The notes beneath the pieces are model-generated. The model saw nothing but the letters and a program-made list of their open reading frames with translations. It searched no databases and was not told the origin of the DNA. A stretch of DNA of 64,000 bases from Roridomyces roridus (Eukaryota; Basidiomycota; Agaricomycetes; Agaricales; Mycenaceae), in contig JARKIF010000012.1 in NCBI GenBank assembly GCA_029378245.1, positions 62,001-126,000 on the forward strand, read 5' to 3'. Below, in pieces: positions 11,485 to 24,518 of the stretch. The position numbers and the translations under genes were made by a program. Position 1 is the stretch's first letter. Every line of letters starts with the position of its first letter.

Positions 11485-12777
11485 ATGGACTTTATGCTCT
11501 TCTTTATCACCCTGTTTATGTTCATTATGAAACTCCTACACACCATCTCCGACGCAGTGACCGGTAGTAAACAAATTGTGCTGGTTCTCTCGTACAACAT
11601 CCTCGTCCTCGAGCAGCAGCTCGCCGCACTTCAAGACACTGCGTGCAACTTCCTCGGCCAAAACGTCGCTTGGGAATCCTACGTTCGCCACCTGGAGCAG
11701 AGTCGGGATCAGCAGAGTATTGCCGCTCAGTACTACGCCAAAGCCGCCCAACACTACGCCAAAGCCGCCCAACACTACGCGGAACTCCTCAGCATGGGTC
11801 AACACGTCGTCATCGATCTCCTGGAGCAATTTGCCGTCGCGGAGGCAAACGCCCGGAGCGTACAGCTCGAGCTCATGGGCGACCTCGCCGAGCAAACCGC
11901 CCTCAACGCTCGCCAGGCTGCCGAGCTGGAAGCCCTTCGTACAGCCCACGCCGCTACGCTCGCCCGCGTGACACAACTCGAGGCCGAAGCCAAGATCCAA
12001 CATTCCAGCGCCCTTGGAGCTCAGGTCGCCTACGCTCAAGTCACCGAGGCGCAAGCCCTCCACATCAAGGAGCTCAATGAACACGTCAAGAAACTCAAGG
12101 CCGACGTCACCCTGTCTGCCGCTCTTCAAACCGAGGCTGATGCCGTCAACGCTCAGCAAGGTCGCCGCCTCCAGGAGCTCTCCGAGAACGTTCAGACTCT
12201 TCAAGTCGACCTCGCAGTGTCCAAGGCCAAACATGTCCAGACGGAGGCACGCTATCGTTCCGAAGCTACGAAAGACGCCGTCAAGATCAAGGCGTTGCAG
12301 GTCAAGATCATACAGCAGCGGAAGAGTGCTGACGACGACTTCCTCAAGGACAAACGTCAGACGGCGAAGATCGAGGAGCTCAAGGTGGAGCTGGATGTCA
12401 TCAAGAACAAGGCAATGGCACGCGAGGCCAAACTTGTGACCGAGTTGGCGGGGAAGCGGGCACGGGACGCTGAGGTCAAGAAGAGTTCCGAGGTGATGGA
12501 TGCCGACGTCAACGCTGGCCCGAGCAACACCACTCCGCCTCGCTGCGTCTGCGCGATGAGGTCCCATCGCTTCCAGCCTGTTCTCCTCGTCGATCCCAAG
12601 TCCACCTTTGCCCAGGCGAGTGTTGCATACCCGAGTGCTTTCACACACGACAGCCGCCGCATCGTCCAGCGCGGTGGCGACAAGTTTGAGGCCCCGCTTT
12701 TGCTTCCGGCATGGCCCGTCGAGAGAAAGAGGGAGGAGTTTGCCGAGTCCGCCGCCAAGAGGAGGAAGGCGTTTTGA
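11485..12777 (+). CDS. Coiled-coil protein with N-terminal membrane segment
   Basis: This single-exon gene encodes about 430 residues. Residues 2-20 (FMLFFITLFMFIMKLLHTI) form a hydrophobic segment that could anchor the protein. Residues from about 80 to 330 are rich in alanine, leucine, glutamate and lysine in heptad spacing, for example RVTQLEAEAKIQ and KIEELKVELDVIKNKA, typical of a long parallel coiled coil. An exact 21-bp tandem duplication (11734-11754 and 11755-11775) repeats YAKAAQH, exactly one heptad. The C-terminal 100 residues are less repetitive and end in basic AAKRRKAF. No family is recognised. The ATG at 11485 was chosen because the frame upstream has no other ATG. The absence of introns is unusual here. 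Confidence 0.7.
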   Translation: MDFMLFFITLFMFIMKLLHTISDAVTGSKQIVLVLSYNILVLEQQLAALQDTACNFLGQNVAWESYVRHLEQSRDQQSIAAQYYAKAAQHYAKAAQHYAELLSMGQHVVIDLLEQFAVAEANARSVQLELMGDLAEQTALNARQAAELEALRTAHAATLARVTQLEAEAKIQHSSALGAQVAYAQVTEAQALHIKELNEHVKKLKADVTLSAALQTEADAVNAQQGRRLQELSENVQTLQVDLAVSKAKHVQTEARYRSEATKDAVKIKALQVKIIQQRKSADDDFLKDKRQTAKIEELKVELDVIKNKAMAREAKLVTELAGKRARDAEVKKSSEVMDADVNAGPSNTTPPRCVCAMRSHRFQPVLLVDPKSTFAQASVAYPSAFTHDSRRIVQRGGDKFEAPLLLPAWPVERKREEFAESAAKRRKAF

Positions 12778-13132
12778 GAGTCAGTCGATCCGCGTGCATT
12801 CGAGAGAGAAAACAGAAACACCCTTCCATTCGACACTCACCACCACACAGGAGGACGTCGAACGGGAGGATACACATCAACGCCCTGCGCAGCGAGAGGA
12901 GCGAGGCCAGAAAATACAAAAAAGTATGAAGTGGAAAGTGGGGAGAAGAGCCAAGCAATGGGTCTCTGTCTTGTATGTTCATTCAGTGGGAAATCAATCT
13001 TGAAGTTGTATGCGTGGAGAACTGCGTGGATGGTGGATGGTGCTGAACAAGTGTCCAAGTGCCCGGCATCAGCGATCAGTCTCCGGGCCCATAATCGCGG
13101 CTCAAAAAAGTAATTTCGCCACTCTCTAGTAT
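12778..13132. other. Intergenic region between convergent genes
   Basis: This is the 3' region of both the coiled-coil gene and the monooxygenase gene. No gene or repeat is recognised. Confidence 0.5.
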
Positions 13133-15690
<2,558 letters not shown>

Positions 15691-15967
15691 GATGTTCGAG
15701 GTGAAAGGAAAGGCAGTGAGTAGATGAGATCAGCGGTGATCAGACGCGAAAGAATGATACATTTCAAACTATCTACTAACTAATCAGTATACACAGAAGG
15801 AGAGTCTCGGGGGCACCGGTCCAAAAAACAGCAACAACAAGCAGCATTGTAGGGGATCACGTATGAATACACAGGTTTCGCTCGGGAGGCACATCTGAAT
15901 CAAATCAATTGGAGATTTCGGGTGAAGGTGCGTATGCGTACCTTGGGAGGGAGGGAGGCAAAGGACA

Positions 15968-16711
15968 TTACATTTGGTGTCCGTGGAATACAGGGTGGGA
16001 GTAGGAGGTATCGTTCGCCGCTTGCTGGCAAGTCAGGATCTCCTTGACCTTCCAGTACTCAATGAGACGTGGAAGACGGGGTAGGAGTAACGCACCTCCC
16101 CAGGCGGATTGAGACCCATAGCGAAGGCACGTTCCCAACGCTCCAGACGGGTGACACCGATGCAGGGTCCATATTCATAAGATCTGGGGGGACTTGTTGA
16201 AACGCGAGTCGGCAAGGAAAGAGCGGCGTACAAATCAAACACCCGCAGGGCATCGTGGAACTTGTCTTGCCCCTCCGCATGGACTAAATGAGAGTCAACT
16301 AGCTGTAGAGACGGCGAAATGCAACTCACTCGGCTCGCCACCTCCTCGTCTGGCCTTGGCAGCCTTGAAGAACTTGCGCCATTTTACATCCTTCTCGTCA
16401 AGGTTGAGCTCAACCTGCTCGACGACGACAGATTTCTCTCGTGGGCGGGTCACTTTGATGATATTGGGCTTGGGGGCAACGACTGTGGGTCGAGCATCTT
16501 TCTCCACAGGGACGTCCGAGTCGATGACCTCCACCTCGTCGTCGTCTGATTCCTCGGAGGAGGAGACCTCGATGGCGTCACTCTCTGTATTGTTGGCGGA
16601 GAGCCTTGGGGCGGCGACGGCGGCTTTTTTATCCTTTGACGCCGTGCGTTTGAAAGAAGAGAAAGAAAGTTTGGCCTGTTTGAGGGATTGCGAAGAGGGG
16701 GACTTGGGCAT
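15968..16711 (-). CDS. POLD4: DNA polymerase delta subunit 4
   Basis: After splicing, the C-terminal half reads ALRVFDLSYEYGPCIGVTRLERW then ERAFAMGLNPPGEVKEIL, the signature of the small DNA polymerase delta subunit (Cdm1 in fission yeast, p12 in animals), which stabilises the replicative polymerase. The N-terminus is basic then acidic: KQAKLSFSSFKRTASKDKK contains a PIP-box-like QAKLSFSSF that could bind PCNA, followed by SSSEESDDDEVEVIDSD. Introns (GT-AG) fall after GGGEP, inside RVFDL|SYEYG and after NPPGE. The start at 16711 gives MPKSPSSQSLKQAKL, a normal PIP-proximal N-terminus. It is divergent from the F-box/CNH gene with 217 bp between starts, so the promoter may be shared. Confidence 0.88.
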
Positions 16712-16928
16712 GATGGTGGTTCGGTTAGAGGAAGGTTGATCACAGAATCTCTGTCTAAGAACTGTCCCGACTCCCGTCCTGCAATGAGCTTTTCGCATTC
16801 CAGCGCCCAACTCCTCATCAGGTTACAACGAACAGACGGCCTCTTGAGACGGCCTATATTTGCCGATCACCATCCACTTAGCTGGCACTATTTTGGAACT
16901 TCCTCTTCCTCTTCCTCCCCGCGCGGTC

Positions 16929-18190
16929 ATGGACCGCAGCCACAAACTATTTGAGCTTGCAGCTCGCAGAAGCAAGCCACAGACCCGTTCAAACACCTTC
17001 GCCGAAGCGCCCATCCTTCCGCCCACCCTCCCTATCGAGATCATCGAACGCACCATCGACTATCTACATACCGACAAGAATGCCCTCATTGCGTGCAGCG
17101 TCGTCTGCCGCGCCTGGTTCCCGACGAGTCGGTGGCATCTGTACACACACGTTGTACCTGTTATACCTGTCAAATTGGGGCAGAGTTGTGCGAAAGTGAA
17201 TACTGCTGTAGTCTTGGGTGCGTCTCGTGTCAAGGTGCATACTCAAGCTAACGTATGGACAGAGGGCGGTTCCGTACTCTATGGCTCGAACAAAGGCGTC
17301 TATCTCTCTCGCGATGGGACCCTCAACCGCGTCCTCAAATTGCCAGCGGTATCTCAAATCGACGTATTGGCAGACCAAGAGCTGCTTTTCGTTCTTTCGC
17401 GTGAGTCCATCATGCTCTTACTTGTACCAAACTCATGCAACCCAGGACGGCGACTGCATGTCGTCCCTCTACGCTTCGTAACAGGTCCCCTAGACCCCAA
17501 CCGCCGGCTCTCCGTGCTTGCCTCGGATGTGACGTTCTTCAAAGTAGGCAAGCACGCCGGCAGCTCCGTCATCTGCATCGTCAAAAGTCACCGCTTTAGC
17601 GCCCATTTCGAAGTCATGGAGGTCACCACCCTGGAACAGGGAGACGAATATGGTCTTCGCCCATTCCGTTCGTTCTACCTCCCCGACCGCGTTCGTTCCG
17701 TGCACATAGGAAACAAGATGATTGGCGCCGCTGTCCGTACTGGCTTTCAGTGCGTTGATCCGTTGTCGTTGGTGACATTCCCGTTGCCCGTGGTTCCTCT
17801 CGTGCCAGAGCCCGTGCTGGATGCCAAAAAGTGCAGGGCGATGTTTCGCGTGGAGGAGAGGTTTTTGTTGTGTTATGATTGTTGTGCATTCTACATGGAC
17901 AAGGCGGGCACCTCGTTTGAGCATGCGTTTGCTATTAGGTGGTCTGAGCCGGCCAAGGATTTTGGTGCGACATTTCATCGTCTTTTGTCATGCATGCTAA
18001 CTGGTTGCCAGCTCTCGCGGCACCATACCTGCTCTCGTTCACCGCTGGGGGCATGCACGTGTGGCGGATCGACACCGGTGTACATGTACAGACGGTCCAC
18101 GGAGCGGGGATCCGACTATTGTCCAGTGAGCCACGGGTTGTGGTGAAGCTGGGAGACGGACGCGTTCTTGGACTCGATTGTCAGAAATAG
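16929..18190 (+). CDS. F-box-like and CNH (citron homology) domain protein
   Basis: Residues about 38-75 (LPIEIIERTIDYLHTDKNA, then ALIACSVVCRAWFPTSRWHLY) are an F-box-like motif. The rest is a CNH domain: GGSVLYGSNKGVYLS, then KLPAVSQIDVLADQELLFVLS, SDVTFFKVGKHAGSSVICIVK and YLLSFTAGGMHVWRIDTG. CNH domains usually sit at the C-terminus of Rho exchange factors and Ste20-type kinases, where they bind small GTPases or membranes; no exchange-factor or kinase domain is present here. Introns at about 17219-17263, 17401-17445 and 17964-18010 restore the frame. The ATG at 16929 was chosen over the non-ATG extension upstream. The pairing would let a CNH module choose targets for an SCF ligase, which is inference. 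Confidence 0.78.
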
Positions 18191-18360
18191 TTAATTATGA
18201 ATTATTTAATAATATAGTCTCTCTCTTTTACAGACCCTCGACGCTCCGCAAGCTCCGCGAAGAGGGTCTGCTGGGAAGCGCGCCCTGATTGCCGTTAGTT
18301 AGCCTTGTTATATGATCATGTCACATCACTCGGTCACATGACCGCGAACCAACCCTGCTC

Positions 18361-21068
18361 ATGGCGTCCACACCTCGAGGTGTCCATTGGGACGCAGTCT
18401 TTGACTCCCCCTCGTCGGATACGTCTTCCGCGATGCCATCCTCCAGTCTCGAATACATCAACTCGCAGCTCGTTGCCCACGGCTTTGCACCCGCTCCAGG
18501 CATTGCTCTCGACGGCCTATCATCTGCAGACTTGGAACGAACAGTCAAATGTCTCTTGGGGATGCTCAGCCAACGAGTGGTAGGTCATTTCTGCTCTAGA
18601 CTCCTCTCAGCTCATTGGCTTGGCAGGAGGACATGGCGCGCACCGAAGACCTCACGACCAAACTCAGGACACTTTCGTATGACCACGAACGCCTCACCAC
18701 CATGCATCGCACCGCAACGGAGACTGCTGCCAACGCAGAGCGCGAGATGAACCTTTACAAGTCGCGTCTGACGTGTGTCTTCCCTCTCTCTGCCTTTGTC
18801 TCGTTCATATCTAAATTAACCCGGCAGTGCGGCAACCCGATCCCTGCAAGCCTCCGAGTCTGCACACAAACATACATCCGCAGAGCTCCAACGTATGCGG
18901 ACCGCCCTGCAAGGTGTGCGCGCCACCCATCAAAGTGAACTCAAGAAGAAGGAGAAGGAGGTCGAGCGTATGATGGAGCGGTGGTCCAAGCTCGCGGATA
19001 TGCAAACTAAACTCTCTACTGCGCCCAGTGGGCTGCTGCGGTGCGCAAATCTCAAGATCGTTGAAGGAACGGAGGGACCTCCCAAGGGTCCTGATGTCCT
19101 TGAGCTCGCGCTCGAACAGGCGGAGCAGGCGAGGCAGCAGTTGAGCGAGGAGAATACGCGTCTCCAGGGACTTCTCTTGGGTGCTGTGAATGAGGCCCAG
19201 TCGATGCTGTATCATGCTCGGGACCAGGTACTTGCAATACTCTCTACTTTTATTGTTCTAACGAGACCATAGCCCACACCTTTTACGCTCATGACATTGT
19301 TTCCGATGGCCTCCCAGGATGCTGCCAACGAGAAATTGACCGCATTACTCGCTGCATTGAGAGAGGCAGTGACTCGCCCTGCTCTTGTCGTCAGCGCCCC
19401 CGCACCTTCTCCTCCAACCGTTCCTTCTGTTCCCGACGCTGAACTTGCCCGACTCCATGCCGTCATTAATGGACTCAAAGCTGAAATTGGTCTGTATCGT
19501 CCGTCTTTGACGACCCAATGCTCATCGGTTACAGAACGTTTGCAAAAACACCGCACAGCGGAAACACAAGCCCTGTTCGACCAATTTACGGCAACAACTC
19601 GAGAAGACGCCGGGGACGCGAGTGTGGAATTGATGATTGCGCCCTTGCGAGATGTCGAAAAGGAACGGCTGGACAATATCAAGAATCAGGTTGATCTGGA
19701 GCGCCAAAATTTCACTGACGCTGCGGTGAAATTCGGACAGGACAAGGTGGCGCTGGAGGTATGTGTCAATTCCTTTCTAAGGACGAAACTCCATGTTGTC
19801 TCAAGGCCGAACGCGCTAAACTGCTTGATGAAAAACGCTCTTGGGAGTTTGAAAGGATGCTAGCTGAGCTCCCACCTACACCTGATCTCGCGTCTCCGGT
19901 GAAGGCCTCCAAGTCCCCTCGCAAATCTCCTCGCAAGTCTCCACGCAAATCCCCCGCCAAAGTTGTCGCTGTGGGAAAAGCTAGCTCTAGCCGCAAAGCC
20001 ACCACGCGTGTTTCGAGAAGATCATCGCTCTCCTCGCCGCCGCCACCAAGGGCTGGAAGGGGGCGGTTCGAGCCTGCGTTTGAAACAGAGGTGTTGCCGT
20101 CTTTGCTCGCCGCTCCGGCGTTTACCACGTCGTCAACTACAGCGTCGGGAGGACCGTCGTCCCTCCTGCCCACTTCGTTTGTTCTACCCCCGCCTTCGCC
20201 CAGCTCGGCGTTCCCTGCACCAGCACCACTCCTTCTTTCTTCAGTGCCAGTCCCTGCTCCACCGCCACCGCCACCGGTATCAACCGAACCCCCACCGTCG
20301 TCTTCCGTCCCAGGACTTAAGACTCCTCCCACCTTCCGCCGAACATTCCCGGTGGCAAAACCCTACGCGCCACGGATGATCCACGCGTACTCACCTGCAA
20401 AGCCCAGTCCGTTGAGTCGGATTTTGATGTTGGGCAATTCACCGTTGACGCCGGCGGACTTTGCACTGAGCGAGGAGGATTTACTAGCCGAGGAGAGCGG
20501 GAATACGAGTACGGCGTTGGAGGCATTGATCGAGGAGGACGAGGAGTTGCCTATTGCAGATGCGGTGTTCCCAGAGTTCCCCCAACCGGTGCAGAGGCAA
20601 CCGACGTTGGCTGAAGAACTGGGAGTGAGTGAAAGTCCACCAGAGAGCCCTGAGGCGGCACCGCCCGTGCTACGGGGAGGGGGTGGACCTGGGAGGGTGT
20701 TCACCCGCGAGCCGTCGACGACGAGGTTTTCGGCGCAGGAAAAGGCCAAGGGACGGGCGCCAGAGATATCTAGGGCTGTTGGGGAGAAGGAGAACGGGGC
20801 TGGACAGGCGAGGGTCATGAGGAGGAAGATGGCTATGGCGACCAAGGACTCGCTGAGTGGGGCGCCTGGCAGCCTGAATAAGGCTGGGATGAATTTGAAG
20901 AATTCCAAACCTGGCGAGGCAGGTACGTCTAGGTCGCGCGGTGGAAGTGCGAGGGTTCTGCCTCCTTCGTTGCCGGTAGCTGGAAGGGGTCTCGGCGCGA
21001 GGAGGGTGCTCGTTGATAGTAAGGAGGCGTCTGGCGCTGGGGTTGGGCGGGGCGGTTGGCGTGGTTAG
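18361..21068 (+). CDS. Msd1/SSX2IP-like microtubule-anchoring coiled-coil protein
   Basis: The first 250 residues match the ADIP (afadin- and alpha-actinin-binding) family: SSLEYINSQLVAHGFAPAPG, then LSSADLERTVKCLLGML, TEDLTTKLRTLSYDHERL and ATRSLQASESAHKHTSAELQRM. In fission yeast Msd1 and in animals SSX2IP this protein anchors microtubule minus ends at the spindle pole or centrosome. Coiled coil continues to about residue 430. It is followed by a basic repeat (KSPRKSPRKSPRKSPAK), a proline-rich stretch and a disordered tail with many SP/TP sites that suit cyclin-dependent kinase control. Introns: 18580-18626 and four more ending near 18828, 19317, 19535 and 19807; all keep frame. The proline/serine tail makes it longer than Msd1. 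Confidence 0.78.
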
Positions 21069-21409
21069 ATTCAGGGGAGGTCATTTTGCTAAGCGTTCAT
21101 TCTTCACTTTTTCTCGTATGCATTGCAAAGAACTAGGTTATGTACATGTCATTACATTTTTTACACTTCAGAAGTGCCGTGCTGGAGAGACCCGCTGCAA
21201 TGCAGAGAGAGGATTACAGTTATCATCAAAGAACAATAGACGCCATCAGGTGATCTCTTAACACTCGAACTGCACTCATGCATCGTTGCCTGGCCATTGC
21301 AGAGCTTCTTCGCTTGATTTGTGAAAAGTTAGAGGGTTATCCCGAGGGAAACTGCGCACTGGGACGCCTCGCAGTGACTTGTCGTACTTTCCTCGAACCG
21401 GCTCTGGAC

Positions 21410-21417
21410 AGCCTTTG
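21410..21417. repeat. Left target-site duplication of the MITE
   Basis: AGCCTTTG directly precedes the element and is repeated exactly after it. Eight bases is the duplication size made by hAT transposases. Confidence 0.85.
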
Positions 21418-22078
21418 TAGGGCTGGGCACCGTACCGTAACGGACACGGCCGTAGAAATTACGGCCGTTTTCGCACACGGCCGTAACATCACGGCCCGTA
21501 AATTGGCAGCAGATATTGCTGACGGTACGGTACGGTGCCGTATCCGGCCGTATTTCCGTAACACGGCCGTAAACTGATGGTCAATGTTTTCTCTGGTTTC
21601 CTGCGGAAAAATTGTTATTGAACGCTACCTTAATCAATTCCTAGAGTCCAACTCACTCCTTCCATTCATAGCTACCCTTCCTAGCACAAAACATGGGCTG
21701 GGAACATCTGCCACCGTCAACTTTGAAGTCAATGGTCCCTTGATGCGTTGATGGCGGCTGCCGTAACATCAACGATGCCCGCCGCAGCTCCCGCAAGCCC
21801 GCCCACCCAAAGGGGAAGCCATCTCTGCACTTGGAAACCCTGTTGACATGACTTGGTGAGAGAATTCCGACACAAATCTACCGCGCTGACAGTGTTCAGG
21901 ATAGATTGCCGAGGATTCCCGTATTACGGCCGTACCGGCCGTATTCATACGGGAAATACGGCACACGGCCGTGTTGAGCACGGGCCGTATAAACCACACT
22001 ACCAGGGGCCACGGCACGGCACCGTCTCCGTATTACGGAGCCGTATTCCGTAGGGTACGGTTACGGTGCCCAGCCCTA
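21418..22078. mobile_element. Non-autonomous hAT-type MITE, 661 bp
   Basis: The ends are inverted repeats beginning TAGGGCTGGGCACCGTA on both sides, the classic hAT terminus, flanked by an exact 8-bp duplication. The inner flanks are crowded with copies of ACGGCCGTA in both orientations (21440-21570 and 21920-22060), giving strong hairpin potential. The central 350 bp has no transposase frame, so it depends on an autonomous relative elsewhere in the genome. Confidence 0.88.
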
Positions 22079-22086
22079 AGCCTTTG
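22079..22086. repeat. Right target-site duplication of the MITE
   Basis: AGCCTTTG follows the element and matches 21410-21417 exactly. Confidence 0.85.
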
Positions 22087-23638
22087 GGCAGTTCAGTCCA
22101 GTCTAGTGCCAACGCTGGGATGCATTCCGGATTTTTGGATACATGAAGATCCTCCGGTAGTACCTCAATATCTCAGCCGCGGCCCCAAACTAGTGCGTCC
22201 TGCTCACGAATACTCAGTCGTGTATTCAAAATTTGACACCGTAGAATCCTGCGTGTTTCGTGACACCTGCGAATTGGGAACGCGTTCTTTTCTATTCTAG
22301 CCGGGTAAAAACACTGGATCTGGGCTTCAGCGAACGCCGGGAAGGAGTATCCCCCGAAGTCCTCGAACTTGTGCGAATGTCTTTCCCCCGAGAGCATCTC
22401 TTCCCCAACGTCCGAGGGTTAGGGTTCATGTTCCATGAGTTGTGTCTCCCCCATACCTCTCTCTTTTTATCCCCCAAAATCACCAGGATCAATGTGGAGC
22501 TGGATCCTGCACCCGCATATTTGCCCTTGGTGCCGCTCTTCGGAGCCAAGTGCCCTTCTTTAACCAGCATCTGCCTGCGCTACCGTGGAGGGAGAGTCGA
22601 AGCTCCCTACCATCTCCGCGCCCGAGCTGCTTCAACTCTCATACAATCATTGGACAAAATCCGCCACCTTACGGCGGGACCTATAGATGTTGCTGCGTGC
22701 GGGCACCTGATGTCTTTGCCGGAGCTGAAATCATTGGCGGTCCACGTACACGAAATCCTGATGCCGGAGGTATCATCTGAATCCACATTCCGCTACCTGG
22801 AGTCTCTGGAAATCTGCGTTGCGCGACCCGCGCTAGCCTTCAATTTCCTTCCTGCCCTCTCAAAGGCATGTCCCCTGAATAACCTCCAAATCGGTCTGGA
22901 AGAAGCCACGGCACTTGAATCCGAGGCTCGCCAGCTGTGCACGGTCATTGTTGACTGTTCCCCGACCTCCGTCGAGTCGCTCAGCGTTGACTTTGGTCAA
23001 TACAGCGACGCCGCTGCCGTAAGCTCCGATCTTTACACGGTGGTTCCTGCGACGTTGCGACCTCTGCTCGCCCTGACTGAGTTGGTGACAATCAACGTGA
23101 CGGTACCCTTTGGGCTCTGTCTCGACGATGCGTTCGTGTCGGAGATGGCCGCAGCGTGGCCTCTTGTCCAGCATCTCACGTTGCGGCGACCATACGTCCT
23201 AGGCGAGCCTTCACCGCCGTCTCTAGTCACCGTATCGTCGTTGACGGTGTTCGCGCTCCGTTGTCCTGATCTGAGATCTCTAGCAATCCCGCTCAGTGAC
23301 ACGCCCCCCGAGCCTGTCGAGGAGCCGCCGCAGAGTTTGCGTCCGAAGCAGACAGTGCTCACGTTACTTGAAGTCATGGACTCTCACATCCAGAAGCCCT
23401 TTCCTGTTGCTGCTTATCTGTCTTCCGTCTTCCCGAACATCCGGTTTGTGGCGACCACGCGTCAAGCAATGGATCTGGGAGACAACGATCCCGCGCCGCA
23501 AGACGCTGAGGCGAGTAAAAGATGGAAGCAGGTGCAGGAGCTCATACCGTTGCTCGTTGGGATCAGGGAGAGCGGTATTACTGTGGGCTGCTGGGTTTGG
23601 AAAGTTTGGAGTAGATGATTATGTATACACATTATAAG

Positions 23639-24366
23639 CTACTTGCTTTTCGAGGCTTCCTGCGCGGATAGGGCGTCGGCGACCATGCGATGAAGGCGGA
23701 ACGCCATGTCGACGGTCATGATGAGCGGGATGACACAGAAGGGAATGTAGCTGGAGAGCAGCATCCCAAGCTCGTCCGCAGCTAACCCAGGTGTCGCGAT
23801 GATAGTTGCTACGCATGCCCACACAGTTGTGGCCGTCGACGCGGCATAGACCAAAATGAGGAGGTATGTCTTTTGGGAGTCTGGCAGGAGATGAGTTATG
23901 GAGACGCAAATTTGCATTATACAAACCATTCCACAGTCCGCGCGCCGCGATGAAGAAGGTTGGGAACTGGAAGAATACTTCCAGGAAGAGGAAGCTCTTG
24001 AACCAAATACGGGGATCGTCAGACAGACCGAAGGCAGACTTGAGCAGAGGGTCATTTGACGTTGTCAGGTACCATTCCGCGAGCTGGCGGAGGCCAGAGG
24101 GAACAAGAGCTGGTGGGTACAGCGGTTGAAAGTCTACACAGAGGGAAGCGAAGATGTGCATCTACTGTGGGATGAGGATAGGCCGGAAAAAAATAATAGG
24201 CGCGACATACGACAAAGAATATGAAGTAGACGAGGTCCCGAGGTCGAGAGGTGAGTGGTTTCACCATGGTTGTGGTCAGAGACGCGTCGTGCACGTGTCC
24301 AACAGTCTTGGCGAGCTCGATCTTGGCTCGATCATTTATGAAATTTCTGTCTCTTCCCTCCGCCAT
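23639..24366 (-). CDS. EXPERA-domain protein, TMEM97/sigma-2 receptor-like
   Basis: Four hydrophobic segments and the motifs VDFQPLYPPALVP, DPRIWFKSFLFLEVFFQFP and SSYIPFCVIPLIM match the TMEM97 (sigma-2 receptor) branch of the EXPERA family, ER proteins linked to sterol and lipid handling. The aspartate in VDFQP and the glutamate in FLFLEVFFQFP correspond to conserved acidic residues of the family pocket. Introns lie after YFIFFV and after GLWN. Translation may begin at 24366 or at the internal ATG before VKPLTSRPRDL (near 24267); the latter gives the usual short N-terminus. Its start is 152 bp from the divergent F-box gene. Confidence 0.85.
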
Positions 24367-24518
24367 GTTGCTCGACTTTCTCAGTCTGGCCCCGGCAGCG
24401 ATGCATGCAGATTTATTGAGCGGCTTTTCAGCATATTGCAGTCATGTCGAGCACAGCCCTTGAGGTATATTCGCTGGGCCAAAATTAGCGAGTCACCCTC
24501 CCGCTCTTGCACCCATCC

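Larger units (their letters stand above)
21278..23618 (+). pseudogene. F-box/leucine-rich gene split by a MITE
   Basis: Exon 1 from the ATG at 21278 encodes an F-box (IAELLRLICEKLEG, then LGRLAVTCRTFLEPALDSL). At 21418 the coding sequence is broken by a 661-bp element and resumes at 22079. Taking out the element with one 8-bp target copy joins ALDSL to WAVQSSLVPTLG in frame, the normal sequence at this point of agaricomycete F-box proteins. An intron at 22194-22244 and a large exon (22245-23618) follow, with leucine-rich stretches (VKTLDLGF, HLTLRRPYVLG, DLRSLAIPL). With the element present translation would end inside it, unless it is spliced out or excised. The body has no other stop, so insertion is recent. 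The 3' end is 20 bp from the convergent TMEM97-like gene. Confidence 0.82.

Noticed and set aside
11536..12648. 370-codon frame on the minus strand
   Set aside because: It is the antisense shadow of the GC-rich coiled-coil gene; its leucine/glycine/aspartate bias is what the complement of an alanine/glutamine/lysine-rich coil produces.
21418..22078. Intron rather than transposon in the F-box gene
   Set aside because: The borders are inverted repeats with an 8-bp target duplication, not GT-AG, and neighbouring introns are about 50 bp.
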